A DNA stretch of 50,827 nt from Acetobacterium sp. KB-1 (GCF_003260995.1 NZ_CP030040.1:3398130-3448956); one strand, 5' to 3'; numbered from the stretch's first letter, positions 16,942 through 26,275 are shown. Numbers and translations are program-made. The notes: generated by a model not told the origin, from the letters alone.

Positions 16942-18081
16942 ATGAAAAATGGAAAAATAGATCGACCTTTTTTAATTGCCCTCCTGTTGTTGGCGGGCAT
17001 TGGGGTAATTATGGTATTCAGTGCCAGCATGTACTCATCCACCATTAGTGGGGAAAAAGGTTATTCCCTGTTTTTAAAACAATTAGTATTTGTTATTCTG
17101 GGTGTGACAGTAATGGGAATCATGAGTAAGATTGATTACCGGGTTTACAAAAAATATTATCTTGTGGGCATTGTGATTTCTATTTTTCTTTTGATTATCG
17201 TTTTAATCCCCGGTATTGGCTTAAAGGTTAATGATGCCAGACGGTGGATTGATTTAAAAGTCACCACCTTTCAGCCTTCTGAATTAGCAAAGGTTGCCGT
17301 GATTCTTTATTTTAGCACCGTTATTTCTAGGAAACCCGGCATTATCAAAGAGAATATGCCGTTTTTGTTAAATTGTATGTTGCCCCTGGGGCTCATCTGC
17401 GGCCTGACCGCTATTGAACCATCTTTGAGTGCAGCTATGGCCATCGCCCTGGCCGCTTGTGGGGTCCTTTATTTTGGGGGCGTTGAATTTAAACTCTTTT
17501 ATCCTTATCTGGGATTTGGGGTATTGGCAGTGGCTGGTTTAATGATCGCCGAACCCTGGCGACTGGATCGTTTTAATGTTTTTTTAGGAAAAGGTGGGTA
17601 TGATTATCAGATATCCCAATCTCTCCTGGCAATTGGTACCGGTGGGATGTTTGGCAGAGGTCTGGGTAATGGAAAACAGAAATATCTGTTTTTGCCGGAA
17701 CTGCAGAATGACTTTATCTTTGCCAATATCGCCGAGGAATTTGGCTTCGTGGGATGTTTACTTGTTTTAGGACTGTTTGCTTATGTAATCTGGCGGGGAT
17801 TTCAAATTGCCCAGAAATCTCAGGATACCTTTGCCTATCTGTATACCAGTGGTGTGATGTTATTGCTGGCATTTCAGGTATTGGTGAACATTGGCGTTGC
17901 ATCAGCGATCATCCCGGTAACTGGGATGGCCTTGCCCTTTATCAGCGCGGGTGGTTCCTCGATGGTTATTTTGTTTGCGATGATGGGCCCAATTCTAAAT
18001 ATCTCCCGAACTGTAGACCTTGGCAAGAAACTGGAACCAAACAAGAAAACCATGCATAACAAGAAAAAGATTGTGAGGTAG
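16942..18081 (+). CDS. ftsW: Peptidoglycan glycosyltransferase FtsW (SEDS family)
   Basis: A 379-residue SEDS protein with about ten membrane segments. Family motifs include FQPSELAKVA, the ARRWID loop, GRGLGNGKQKYLFLPELQNDFIFA, and LPFISAGGSSM near the C-terminus. It polymerises lipid II at the septum with the class B PBP. The position between murD and murG favours FtsW, or its sporulation version SpoVE, over RodA. Lys/Asn-rich C-terminal tail. GAGGAG-type ribosome-binding site upstream. Confidence 0.94.
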   Translation: MKNGKIDRPFLIALLLLAGIGVIMVFSASMYSSTISGEKGYSLFLKQLVFVILGVTVMGIMSKIDYRVYKKYYLVGIVISIFLLIIVLIPGIGLKVNDARRWIDLKVTTFQPSELAKVAVILYFSTVISRKPGIIKENMPFLLNCMLPLGLICGLTAIEPSLSAAMAIALAACGVLYFGGVEFKLFYPYLGFGVLAVAGLMIAEPWRLDRFNVFLGKGGYDYQISQSLLAIGTGGMFGRGLGNGKQKYLFLPELQNDFIFANIAEEFGFVGCLLVLGLFAYVIWRGFQIAQKSQDTFAYLYTSGVMLLLAFQVLVNIGVASAIIPVTGMALPFISAGGSSMVILFAMMGPILNISRTVDLGKKLEPNKKTMHNKKKIVR

Positions 18082-18084
18082 ATT

Positions 18085-19191
18085 GTGAAAATACTCATTG
18101 CAGCAGGTGGAACCGGAGGGCATATTTATCCGGGATTAGCGATTGCTGAAAAAATAAAAACTGAAAATCCCGGGGCTGAAATTGTCTTTATTGGATCGAT
18201 GGTGGGGATGGAAAAAAACATCATTCCTCAGTATGGCTATCCGATTGAGTATATCCGGGTCCGGGGATTTGAGCGAAAGGCCTCATTAGAAACACTGGCA
18301 GCAATTAAGGGGATTTTTGACGGGCTTAGCGATGCCAAAAAATTAATTAAAAAGCATCAACCGGATCTGGTGATTGGAACCGGAGGGTTTACCGCGGGAC
18401 CGCTCCTCTTAATTGCCAGCCGACGAAAAATAAAAACAATGATTCATGAACAAAATGCTTATCCCGGGAAAACAAATCTGATGTTGGGGACCCGGGTAAA
18501 TCGGATTGCCATCAGTTTTAAAGAGGCCGAAAAATATTTCCCCCAGGAACGGACTTTTCTGGCGGGAAACCCGGTGCGATCGGACTACCATCAGATTGAC
18601 CGAAGTGAATTGCGAAAAAACCTGAATCTGTCTGACACCCAGAAAATGATTTTAATTATGGGCGGAAGCCAGGGCGCTGGTTCCATCAATCAGAGTGCCC
18701 TGTCTCTGATTGCGTCCTATAAAGACCAAGACGATCGGGTTATTTATCATTTAACCGGAAAAGATCAATATGAATCGATTAAAAAAGAAGTCGATCACCT
18801 GGGGCTTTCACCATCTGGTCATGTTTTTGTTGATGCTTACAGCAATGAGGTGCACCGCCTTTTAGGAGCTGCTGATCTGGTAATTAGCCGTTCCGGAGCA
18901 ATGTCAGTGGCGGAAATCCAGGCGGTGGGTGTACCTTCAATTCTGGTTCCCTACCCGCTGGCAGCCGGCAATCATCAGGAATTCAATGCCCGGGTGATTA
19001 CCGATCCGGGCGGTGGTGTTCTCATTAAAGACAAAGAACTGACGGGGGCGCGACTGATTCAAACTGTTGAGTCGCTATTAGAAGATGAGAAAAAATGTCA
19101 GATGATGAGCCAGATCACTAAAAAACAAAGCATCATTAATGCCGGAGATCGGATTTATGCACAAATAAAAAAATTAATGGAGAATGAATGA
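18085..19191 (+). CDS. murG: Undecaprenyldiphospho-muramoylpentapeptide beta-N-acetylglucosaminyltransferase MurG
   Basis: A 368-residue GT-B glycosyltransferase that adds GlcNAc to lipid I to make lipid II on the cytoplasmic face. N-terminal GGTGGHIYPGLA, middle IGTGGFTAGPLL, HEQNAYPG, then GGSQGAGSIN and the UDP-GlcNAc site SRSGAMSVAEIQAVGVPS with PYPLAAGNHQ. The start is GTG 18085, just after the ftsW stop. The stop overlaps the ftsQ start by four bases. Confidence 0.97.
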   Translation: MKILIAAGGTGGHIYPGLAIAEKIKTENPGAEIVFIGSMVGMEKNIIPQYGYPIEYIRVRGFERKASLETLAAIKGIFDGLSDAKKLIKKHQPDLVIGTGGFTAGPLLLIASRRKIKTMIHEQNAYPGKTNLMLGTRVNRIAISFKEAEKYFPQERTFLAGNPVRSDYHQIDRSELRKNLNLSDTQKMILIMGGSQGAGSINQSALSLIASYKDQDDRVIYHLTGKDQYESIKKEVDHLGLSPSGHVFVDAYSNEVHRLLGAADLVISRSGAMSVAEIQAVGVPSILVPYPLAAGNHQEFNARVITDPGGGVLIKDKELTGARLIQTVESLLEDEKKCQMMSQITKKQSIINAGDRIYAQIKKLMENE

Positions 19192-20033
19192 AACGATCAA
19201 AGAAAAAAAACTCCAGCGAAAAGAAGATAAGGAAACTTCAAAACCTCGAGCCGACAAAGCAAGAGCTCAGGGAACAGCGTCGACGACAGCGAAAAGCAAA
19301 CAAGCGCAAACGCATCATGAAAGGCTTAGTAACCATGTTGATCATTCTGGGAATAATCGGGGCTATTGGTTTCGGTGTTTACCAGGCGGTTAATTTGGGT
19401 ATATTTAACGTGACTGAAATTGAAGTGGTTGGGAATGAAATTGTTGATGCGCAGACGGTCGTTGAGGCCTCAGGAATTAACGTTGGGGAGAGTATTTTTT
19501 TGATCGATGTCAATCAGGCAAATTATAATATCAATGCCTTGATGAATTTGGATGAACTGGAAATTTCTAAGATTATGCCAAACAAAATTCTCATCCGAAT
19601 GGTCGAATCAGCACCAATTTGTGCGGTGAATTATGATAACAAAGTCTACTATCTGTCGGAAGACAAAACGCTGATTGAAGACGGCGAATACCTGAGAAAA
19701 ACAGATATACCGCTGATTTTTGGAAGTGATGAGGTTACCATAACAGAAATTGGTAAAGAAGTAGTGGTTGAACCCTATTGGCGTTTTGACACGATTATGA
19801 ATATTCTTAGAGATTTGAAAAAAGATAGCAACCTGGAAAAAATATCCGAGGTACGGATGACAGAAGTAAACACCTATGAAATTGTGACAAAAAACGGCAC
19901 CGTTTTTATTCTATGGGATTATAATAATTATATTGACAACAAGGCCTATATCCAAAATAATCTGGATAAAAATACCAGTAATATGATTATTAATCTGGCA
20001 GTGGGAACAAAGCCAGTCATCAAACCGCGCTAA
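19188..20033 (+). CDS. ftsQ: Cell division protein FtsQ/DivIB
   Basis: A 281-residue bitopic protein. A strongly basic cytoplasmic N-terminus of about 45 residues precedes one membrane helix (about 45-66). A POTRA domain follows, beginning FNVTEIEVVGNEIV, and then a beta domain. It links FtsL/DivIC to the divisome. ATGA overlap with murG shows coupling. No FtsA gene follows it, unlike in many bacteria. Confidence 0.92.
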   Translation: MKRSKKKNSSEKKIRKLQNLEPTKQELREQRRRQRKANKRKRIMKGLVTMLIILGIIGAIGFGVYQAVNLGIFNVTEIEVVGNEIVDAQTVVEASGINVGESIFLIDVNQANYNINALMNLDELEISKIMPNKILIRMVESAPICAVNYDNKVYYLSEDKTLIEDGEYLRKTDIPLIFGSDEVTITEIGKEVVVEPYWRFDTIMNILRDLKKDSNLEKISEVRMTEVNTYEIVTKNGTVFILWDYNNYIDNKAYIQNNLDKNTSNMIINLAVGTKPVIKPR

Positions 20034-20120
20034 AAATAAAGAATGAGTGAGCGATTCATAAAACATTTGGTCTGATTCTAAAATATTGAGCGTTATTTTA
20101 CTTAATTTATTATTCAATAG

Positions 20121-20149
20121 TTGAAAAATTTGTAAATAAAGGTTAATAT
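20121..20149 (+). promoter_or_regulatory. Promoter for the ftsZ unit
   Basis: TTGAAA (20121-20126), 17-base spacer, TAATAT (20144-20149). It lies after ftsQ and about 50 bases before a possible small ORF and 158 bases before ftsZ. Confidence 0.55.
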
Positions 20150-20199
20150 AAAGAAAGAAAGGGGTGAACATTTCTTTAACTTACAAATAGGGGGAAGAA

Positions 20200-20289
20200 G
20201 TGTTATTAACGATGAAAAAACAACTGAAACGAATCCAATGTTCAGGAAAAAAGATACAAACGATCAATTTTAACGAGAAAGCTGTTTAG
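20200..20289 (+). CDS. Possible 29-residue basic small protein upstream of ftsZ
   Basis: A GTG at 20200 follows the purine-rich ribosome-binding site AGGGGGAAGAA and opens 29 codons (start [12 protein letters not shown], end NFNEKAV) to a TAG at 20287, 17 bases before the ftsZ start. It is rich in Lys, Arg and Gln with no hydrophobic segment. No family is recognised; the Sbp protein found at this position in bacilli is about four times longer. It may instead be a leader peptide coupling translation to ftsZ. Confidence 0.4.
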   Translation: MLLTMKKQLKRIQCSGKKIQTINFNEKAV

Positions 20290-20306
20290 TAAGAGGAGGA
20301 ATAAAA

Positions 20307-21359
20307 GTGTTTGAATTAGATGGGAATTACGATAATTTTGCAAAAATTCGTGTTATCGGTGTCGGTGGTGGTGGAAACAATGCCATTAATCGAATGATTG
20401 AAGCCGGGATGAAGGGTGTGGATTTTATTGCTATTAATACCGATAAACAAGCTCTTGCCTTGGCTTTATCTGAAAAAAAACTTCAAATCGGGGAAAAAAT
20501 TACCCAGGGACTTGGTTCCGGGGGGAATCCCGAGATTGGTCAGAAAGCGGCCGAGGAAAGCAAAGACGCCATTGCTGACATGATTAAAGATACCGATCTG
20601 TTGTTTTTAACAGCTGGTATGGGTGGCGGAACCGGTTCCGGAGCGGCTCCGATTATTGCAAAAATCGCTAAAGACCTGGGAATTTTAACCATTGGTGTCG
20701 TCACCAAACCGTTCTCTTTTGAAGGACGGGTACGGATGCGTAATGCCCAGATTGCCAGTGAGTTTTTACAGGAAAATGTTGACTCTCTGGTAACAATCCC
20801 CAATGACCGACTGCTAAGAATGGCTGATAAATCAACCTCTCTGAAAGACGCCTTCAGGTTAGCTGATGATGTGTTGCTCCAGGGTGTGAAAAGTATCTCA
20901 GATCTAATCGCCATGCCAGGACTGATTAGCCTTGACTTTGCCGATGTTAAAACGATTATGAAAGATACCGGACTGGCTCACATGGGTGTTGGTCAAGCAA
21001 GTGGAGATAACCGTGCCGAAGAAGCCGCCAAACAGGCAATTCTTAGTCCGTTGCTGGAAACCCAGATCGACGGAGCAACCGGGGTATTACTTAATATTAC
21101 GGCTGGCGAAGATCTTTCATTATTTGAAGTCGATAAAGCTGCCAGCATTGCCAGAGAAGCGTCAGATCCCGATGCCAACGTTATTTTTGGTGCGACCATT
21201 GATGAATCTTTAGGAGATGAAATCAAAATTACCGTTATTGCGACAGGATTTTTGTCCGGTGGTGAAAAAGAAAAGAAAGCTGTTATTAAAAAAGTTGTCA
21301 AGAGTGCCAGTGATTCAGTTGGTGAATTTTCAATTCCAGATTTCTTGACTCAAGAATAA
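20307..21359 (+). CDS. ftsZ: Cell division GTPase FtsZ
   Basis: A 350-residue tubulin-like GTPase that forms the Z ring. Nucleotide-binding [13 protein letters not shown] near residue 14, the tubulin signature [10 protein letters not shown] near residue 105, the [12 protein letters not shown] segment, and the synergy-loop region [13 protein letters not shown]. The C-terminal linker is only about 20-25 residues before the terminal SIPDFLTQE peptide, shorter than in many bacteria. The start is GTG 20307 after a strong AGGAGGA site. nrdR follows five bases after the stop. Confidence 0.97.
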   Translation: MFELDGNYDNFAKIRVIGVGGGGNNAINRMIEAGMKGVDFIAINTDKQALALALSEKKLQIGEKITQGLGSGGNPEIGQKAAEESKDAIADMIKDTDLLFLTAGMGGGTGSGAAPIIAKIAKDLGILTIGVVTKPFSFEGRVRMRNAQIASEFLQENVDSLVTIPNDRLLRMADKSTSLKDAFRLADDVLLQGVKSISDLIAMPGLISLDFADVKTIMKDTGLAHMGVGQASGDNRAEEAAKQAILSPLLETQIDGATGVLLNITAGEDLSLFEVDKAASIAREASDPDANVIFGATIDESLGDEIKITVIATGFLSGGEKEKKAVIKKVVKSASDSVGEFSIPDFLTQE

Positions 21360-21364
21360 TACCG

Positions 21365-21847
21365 ATGAAGTGTCCGTATTGTGCATTTGATGACAGCAAG
21401 GTTGTTGATTCGCGGCCATCCGAAGAAGGAACAATGATCCGCAGACGCAGGGAGTGTAATAAGTGCAATAAACGTTTCACGACCTACGAACGGGTTGAAA
21501 ATATACCCCTGATTGTGGTTAAAAAAGGTGGCCAGCGAACAGCCTTTGATAAAAATAAAATATTCAATGGAATGATTAAGGCCTGTGAAAAACGACCAGT
21601 TTCCATTGATGCCATTAAAACGGTGGTGGATGATCTGGAACGACGCTTATATCAAGGCGAAATGAAAGAGGTACCATCTTCGCTAATTGGTGAGCAGGTA
21701 ATGGCAGCCTTAAAGACCATGGATCAGGTCGCTTATGTGCGTTTTGCTTCCGTCTACCGACAATTTAAAGATGTCGCTTCGTTTATGGATGAGTTGGAAC
21801 GATTAATTTCAGAAAAACAGGCCGAGGGTTCCCATGAAACAGTATGA
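21365..21847 (+). CDS. nrdR: Transcriptional repressor NrdR
   Basis: A 160-residue NrdR, the ATP/dATP-sensing repressor of ribonucleotide reductase genes. An N-terminal zinc ribbon has CPYC (3-6) and CNKC near residue 31 with RRRREC and FTTYER. An ATP-cone follows from about residue 46, starting [11 protein letters not shown]. It lies five bases after ftsZ and overlaps the next gene by 14 bases. The ftsZ–nrdR linkage is common in Clostridia and couples division with DNA precursor control. Confidence 0.96.
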   Translation: MKCPYCAFDDSKVVDSRPSEEGTMIRRRRECNKCNKRFTTYERVENIPLIVVKKGGQRTAFDKNKIFNGMIKACEKRPVSIDAIKTVVDDLERRLYQGEMKEVPSSLIGEQVMAALKTMDQVAYVRFASVYRQFKDVASFMDELERLISEKQAEGSHETV

Positions 21848-22382
21848 AAAAACCGTGAAAAGTGAAGTCATCTATGATGGACGGATTGTCAAACTGCGCG
21901 TTGATGAGGTAAAACTACCAAATGGCAGTTTTTCCAAACGGGAAATTATCGAACATCAGGGGGCAGTCGCCGTTTTAGCTGTTAAAGATGGACAGATGAT
22001 CTTTGTGAAGCAATACCGGATTGCCAGTCGGCAGCTGCTGACTGAAATTCCGGCTGGTCTGCTGGAACTTGGGGAAGATCCTGAAGCTGCAGCGATCAGG
22101 GAATGCCGGGAAGAAATCGGTTATCGACCGGTTAATCTTTTTAAGCTGGGAGACTTTATCCCCACCCCGGGTTATTGCTCAGAAAAAATCGCTTTGTTTA
22201 GCGCCACAGAATTTATGTGGGACCCTTTGAAAGAGGACCCGGATGAATTTATCCGAGTTGTTAAAATACCAGTAAGGACAGCCCGAACGCTGTTTATTAA
22301 CGGACAGTTCATTGATGGCAAAACCGTCGCAGCGCTGGGTTATTATTTTTCCATTGCCGCAAGAAGGTCGATAGCAGAATAG
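21834..22382 (+). CDS. NUDIX hydrolase, ADP-ribose pyrophosphatase type
   Basis: A 182-residue NUDIX protein. The box [22 protein letters not shown] fits G-x5-E-x7-RE-x2-EE-x-[14 protein letters not shown], a typical ADP-ribose pyrophosphatase segment, follows about 18 residues later. It probably hydrolyses ADP-ribose to AMP and ribose-5-phosphate. GAGGG precedes the ATG, which sits inside the nrdR end. Given the broken sirtuin at 1653 any NAD turnover link is only circumstantial. Confidence 0.9.
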   Translation: MKQYEKTVKSEVIYDGRIVKLRVDEVKLPNGSFSKREIIEHQGAVAVLAVKDGQMIFVKQYRIASRQLLTEIPAGLLELGEDPEAAAIRECREEIGYRPVNLFKLGDFIPTPGYCSEKIALFSATEFMWDPLKEDPDEFIRVVKIPVRTARTLFINGQFIDGKTVAALGYYFSIAARRSIAE

Positions 22383-22400
22383 AAATAATGTTCAATGAGG

Positions 22401-22449
22401 ATAGATGGTTTATTTGATGCAGAGCATTAGAATAAATCATCTATTTTGT
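22401..22449 (+). terminator. Terminator after the ftsZ–nrdR–NUDIX unit
   Basis: ATAGATGGTTTATT (22401-22414) pairs with AATAAATCATCTAT (22431-22444) with one G-U pair. TTTTG follows. Confidence 0.7.
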
Positions 22450-22537
22450 ATTATGTGTTAAAGCGTGATGCATTAGATAAACGAAAACGACAAAAATGAA
22501 TTGGTTTGAAGCCAGTTACCGAATCAAACTTTCGGTC

Positions 22538-22546
22538 TGGTAAAAT
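22538..22546 (+). promoter_or_regulatory. Extended -10 promoter candidate
   Basis: TGGTAAAAT, 35 bases before the M50 protease start. The -35 is not recognisable. Confidence 0.45.
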
Positions 22547-22580
22547 CAGGTGTGCAACACTGAAAAAGAGGTAAAAGATA

Positions 22581-23222
22581 ATGTTTAATTTTACACCGGA
22601 CTATTTTTATAGTTTAATATTAAGCCTTCCGGGGATACTGATTGCCATTAGTTTTCATGAAATGGCCCATGGTTATGCCGCTGATTCAATGGGGGATCCT
22701 ACTCCCAAAAATGCCGGACGGTTAACCCTGAATCCCCTTAAACACATCGATCCTTTGGGGTTTATTTCGATGCTGTTATTCCGCTTTGGCTGGGCAAAGC
22801 CAGTGCCCGTGAATCCTGGAAATTTTAAAGAACGTAAAAAAGGGATGATTGTGGTTGCATTGGCAGGGGTTCTTACGAATCTATTGTTGGCTTTTTTTGG
22901 AATGGCAGCTTATTTGGCAGTGGTACCGCTAAACAATGAAGTGTTGATGACGGTCTTGCAATATGTTTACATTTATAACATTATGTTTGCTGTTTTTAAC
23001 ATCATTCCGATTCCGCCTTTGGATGGATCTCAGATTCTGGTCTTGTTTTTACCGCCTAAAGCACTGATGACCTACTATAAGTATCAGCGCTACGGTATGA
23101 TTGCGATCTTTATTTTGGCTTTTACCGGTTTGTTGGGAATTATTATCAATCCTGCAATTAATGGCATTGTGAATTTGTTTTCAGCAATACTACTGCCAAT
23201 TTTTAATCTGATCTGGTCTTAG
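22581..23222 (+). CDS. Site-2 protease family (M50) membrane metalloprotease
   Basis: A 213-residue intramembrane zinc metalloprotease. The catalytic HEMAH lies near residue 26 inside the first membrane helix, and the NIIPIPPLDGSQ motif near residue 139 supplies the Asp ligand. About five or six membrane segments; no PDZ domain is present, so it belongs to the short M50 group. The substrate is unknown. Heads a cluster with scpA and scpB, as in many Firmicutes. Confidence 0.9.
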   Translation: MFNFTPDYFYSLILSLPGILIAISFHEMAHGYAADSMGDPTPKNAGRLTLNPLKHIDPLGFISMLLFRFGWAKPVPVNPGNFKERKKGMIVVALAGVLTNLLLAFFGMAAYLAVVPLNNEVLMTVLQYVYIYNIMFAVFNIIPIPPLDGSQILVLFLPPKALMTYYKYQRYGMIAIFILAFTGLLGIIINPAINGIVNLFSAILLPIFNLIWS

Positions 23223-23225
23223 CTT

Positions 23226-23963
23226 ATGGCATATGCAGTGAGTCTGGATGGCTATGAAGGGCCGCTCGACCTATTAATCAATTTAATCCAGAAAAGCAAG
23301 ATCGATATTTACGATATTCCCATTGCAACGATTACGAATCACTATCTAATGCAGATTAGAACCTGGCAGGATATGGATATGGATGTCGCCAGTGAATTTA
23401 TTGTGATGGCCGCCAGACTGCTCGAAATTAAGGCCAGAGCATTGCTACCTAAAAATGAAGATGAGCAGGAAGACCCAGAAGATCTTAAGGCAAAACTGAT
23501 TCGTCAATTGGTTGAGTATAAGATTTTTAAAGAGATCAGTCGATATTTTCAAACCCGGGAACAGGTTGAGCGCTGCGCCATCTATAGAGATCCGGAGTAC
23601 ATCCCTCAGAATACCGAAGAAGTGCCTCTGGTCATCGATCCCTATTCGCTTGAACAATGCTTTAAACGGCTGTTGTTTCAGAAAGAGGAAGAATTGGAGG
23701 CAATCGCGCCACCGCAGAAGATTATTCGGGAATTGTTCAGCATTGAAGAAAAAATCGCTGAAATAACCGCGGTTCTGGTTCAAGCCGGAACCGCCGGGGT
23801 CAGCTTTTCAGAGCTGCTCCGGCCGGATATATCCCGGGAAGAGGTGGTGGTAACCCTGCTATCACTTTTGGAAATGGTTAAGACCAGTGGTTTGCGGCTG
23901 CTTCAAAATCGGGTATTTATAGATTTTCAGATTCAACAGGAGGTGGACAACAATGAACAGTGA
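23226..23963 (+). CDS. scpA: Segregation and condensation protein A
   Basis: A 245-residue kleisin. The N-terminal YEGPLDLLINLIQKSKIDIYD motif (shown in part) binds the SMC neck, and a winged-helix C-terminus binds the SMC head. With ScpB it forms the SMC condensin that organises and segregates the chromosome. It starts four bases after the protease stop and overlaps scpB by 11 bases. Weak ribosome-binding site, suggesting translational coupling. Confidence 0.95.
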   Translation: MAYAVSLDGYEGPLDLLINLIQKSKIDIYDIPIATITNHYLMQIRTWQDMDMDVASEFIVMAARLLEIKARALLPKNEDEQEDPEDLKAKLIRQLVEYKIFKEISRYFQTREQVERCAIYRDPEYIPQNTEEVPLVIDPYSLEQCFKRLLFQKEEELEAIAPPQKIIRELFSIEEKIAEITAVLVQAGTAGVSFSELLRPDISREEVVVTLLSLLEMVKTSGLRLLQNRVFIDFQIQQEVDNNEQ

Positions 23964-24603
23964 TGAACTGGCTGGGATCATCGAAGGCATTCTTTTTGGG
24001 GCTGGAGAAGGGGTTTCCATGACCGAACTGTGTCGATGCCTGGATAAACCGGTATCGGAAGTGCAGTTCGCGATGGAAATACTTAAACAGGATTATCAAT
24101 CAAAAGCACGTGGTATTCGTCTGGTTCAGATTAAGGATACCTATCAGCTTTCCACAAAACCCGACTATTACGGGTATATCAAAGAAATTACCAGGCATCA
24201 GGAAAAAACCGGTTTATCCCGGGCGGCACTCGAAACCCTGGCGATTATTGCCTATCGCCAGCCCGTTACCCGGTTGGCCGTTGATGAACTCAGAGGAGTA
24301 AGTTCCAGCAGTGCCATTCAGCGCTTGCTGGATCGGGGACTGATTTGTGACAGTGGTCGTCTGGAAGCCCCGGGACGGCCGATTCTCTATAAAACAACCA
24401 ATGCCTTTTTAAAAACCATGGGCTTCACAAGTCTCAAAGAGATACCGGAATTTGAGGTTTTTTCGCAGGGCAAACAGGAAAGTTTTAATCTGGAGTTGCT
24501 CAATCATCAATCAGAAAACAAAGACACCGCCAATGAAGAACAATTGGCCGAGATGCTAAAAAAAACCATGGGAGAGGCCCAAATATTGGAGGCCGCCCAG
24601 TGA
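23953..24603 (+). CDS. scpB: Segregation and condensation protein B
   Basis: A 216-residue ScpB with two winged-helix domains. Characteristic segments are IEGILFGAGEGVS at the N-terminus and LSRAALETLAIIAYRQPVTR followed by GRPILYKTT. It dimerises and binds ScpA. A CAGGAGG site lies nine bases before the ATG. Its stop overlaps the next start in GTGA. The C-terminal tail is acidic and unstructured. Confidence 0.95.
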   Translation: MNSDELAGIIEGILFGAGEGVSMTELCRCLDKPVSEVQFAMEILKQDYQSKARGIRLVQIKDTYQLSTKPDYYGYIKEITRHQEKTGLSRAALETLAIIAYRQPVTRLAVDELRGVSSSSAIQRLLDRGLICDSGRLEAPGRPILYKTTNAFLKTMGFTSLKEIPEFEVFSQGKQESFNLELLNHQSENKDTANEEQLAEMLKKTMGEAQILEAAQ

Positions 24604-25310
24604 GAATTCAAAAATATATGGCTCAATGCGGGGTCGCATCGCGGCGAAAATCGGAAGAACTGATTAAGGCGGGAGTGGTTAGGATCAACGGTGTTACCAT
24701 TTACGAACCGGGTTTTCCGGTTGATCCTAAAAAAGATCAAATTATCGTCTCGGGGAAAAAATTAAACGAAGCCGTAAAAGTATATATCATGGTTAATAAA
24801 CCCAAAGGGGTTGTATCAACTTCTGAAGATACCCATGGTCGCCAGCGGGTACTGGATCTGGTACCGATAAACGAGCGGCTTTATAGCGTTGGACGATTGG
24901 ATATGGATACGGAAGGGCTACTGTTACTGACAAATGACGGTGACCTGACCTTCTATTTGACTCACCCCAGTCATGAGTTTGAAAAGACCTATGTGGGTCG
25001 GGTTAAAGGTTGTCCGGATGAAAACAGTCTGGAATCTTTCCGCCATGGTATGGTGATCGAGGATTACCGCAGCGCCCCGGCAGCTATTAAGATTTTAAAA
25101 ATGGATCGGGATACCAGTTTGCTGGAAATGCGGATTCACGAAGGCAAGAAAAGACAGATTCGTAAAATGTGTGCCGCAATGGGCCACCCGATTATTGATT
25201 TAAAGCGGGTAGCCATGGGAAATCTGACCTTGGGGCGTTTAAAGCCGGGTGAATGGCGGTATTTAAATAATGACGAAATTATTTATTTAAAAGGAGAAAA
25301 GAAATGGTAA
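24600..25310 (+). CDS. rluB: Pseudouridine synthase, RluB/RsuA family
   Basis: A 236-residue rRNA pseudouridine synthase. An N-terminal S4 RNA-binding domain starts MRIQKYMAQCGVASRRKSEE. The catalytic domain has the GRLDMDTEGLLLLTNDGDL motif with the active Asp near residue 103 and KKRQIRKM. The closest clear match is RluB (23S U2605), but RsuA or RluF cannot be fully excluded. GTG start overlaps the scpB stop. The scpA-scpB-rluB order is also seen in B. subtilis. Confidence 0.9.
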   Translation: MRIQKYMAQCGVASRRKSEELIKAGVVRINGVTIYEPGFPVDPKKDQIIVSGKKLNEAVKVYIMVNKPKGVVSTSEDTHGRQRVLDLVPINERLYSVGRLDMDTEGLLLLTNDGDLTFYLTHPSHEFEKTYVGRVKGCPDENSLESFRHGMVIEDYRSAPAAIKILKMDRDTSLLEMRIHEGKKRQIRKMCAAMGHPIIDLKRVAMGNLTLGRLKPGEWRYLNNDEIIYLKGEKKW

Positions 25311-25702
25311 AGATAGGATTTCCAAAAGATTTTAGTCAAATTCAGGCATTGTTCCCAGAAAAAGAAAAAGAACGGGACTTGTACATTGTGGCCGAGGATA
25401 CAGCCAAATCTGAAATTCTGGGTGCGGTGCGTTTTTTTTATGGGGCAGAACAGGTTGATATTTACGAGATGATCATGACCGTGAAGGGCGATCAGGGCAT
25501 GGCTATTTTTGATGGAATAATCAGAACGCTGCTTTATAAAATGGCTGAAGATGGATGTATATCGATAACTGTAGCAGGTGCCACCGGTGAATTTGCAAGC
25601 TACTTCAAAGAACATGAATTTATCGAATCAGGGGATGTCTTGATTCATAAAGCCTTCAGCGGCGAATTTTTCAAGCCTTGTGCAGGCTGCAGTGAAAAAT
25701 AA
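25304..25702 (+). CDS. GNAT-like hypothetical protein
   Basis: A 132-residue protein with a probable acetyltransferase-like fold. It has EILGAVRFF, VKGDQGMAIFDGIIRTLLYKMAEDG and a YFKEHEFIESG end, as in small GNAT proteins, but no clear acetyl-CoA loop. The tail ends PCAGCSEK with a CxxC. An AAAAGGAG site supports ATG 25304, which overlaps the previous stop. It overlaps the next methyltransferase gene by 23 bases. Its role is unknown. Confidence 0.7.
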   Translation: MVKIGFPKDFSQIQALFPEKEKERDLYIVAEDTAKSEILGAVRFFYGAEQVDIYEMIMTVKGDQGMAIFDGIIRTLLYKMAEDGCISITVAGATGEFASYFKEHEFIESGDVLIHKAFSGEFFKPCAGCSEK

Positions 25703-26273
25703 ACCGTTGCGGGTTACCGACCTGGCCCGCGAATTTTTAAGACCGATCATTAACCGGGGTGATCGTGTCGTTGATGCGACTGCTGGAACGGGTCAGGATA
25801 CCCTCTTTCTTTGCCAATGTGTCGGCGAAACCGGACGGGTTTTTGCCTTTGATATTCAGCTGGCAGCTTTGCAACAAACCCGAGATATCCTTAAAAAAAA
25901 CGGCTGCGACGATCAGGTTACCCTGATTCATCAAAGTCACGAATTGATGGTAACGACATTAAAAGCGGCGGCTGTTGGGGAACAAACGGTCAAGGCGATC
26001 ATGTTTAACCTTGGCTATTTGCCCAGCGGTGATCAGACAATTACTACCCAGGTTGAATCAACTCTGGCAGCGCTTCAGGGAGCCTTGTCTTTACTGACTT
26101 CTGGTGGACGAATGACCCTCTGCCTTTATCCGGGTCACCCCGAGGGAATGCTGGAATCTCAGGCGGTAATCAGGTGGTGTGAGACGTTGGAAGCGCCTTT
26201 TGCTGCTCATCATTTTCACACGCTAAACCGGGAATCCCCGCCCACATTGATTATTATCCAGAGAACGAGGTAA
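25680..26273 (+). CDS. mnmM: tRNA 5-aminomethyl-2-thiouridine methyltransferase MnmM (YtqB family)
   Basis: A 197-residue SAM-dependent methyltransferase of the rRNA_methylase/YtqB type. SAM loop VVDATAGTGQDT near residue 30, AFDIQ, and the diagnostic NLGYLPSGD near residue 110. B. subtilis YtqB has been shown to be MnmM, which finishes mnm5s2U at tRNA wobble position 34; assignment here is by family. The start is GTG 25680 or GTG 25692, since neither has a strong ribosome-binding site and both lie in the end of the preceding gene. Confidence 0.85.
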   Translation: MQAAVKNKPLRVTDLAREFLRPIINRGDRVVDATAGTGQDTLFLCQCVGETGRVFAFDIQLAALQQTRDILKKNGCDDQVTLIHQSHELMVTTLKAAAVGEQTVKAIMFNLGYLPSGDQTITTQVESTLAALQGALSLLTSGGRMTLCLYPGHPEGMLESQAVIRWCETLEAPFAAHHFHTLNRESPPTLIIIQRTR

Positions 26274-26275
26274 AG

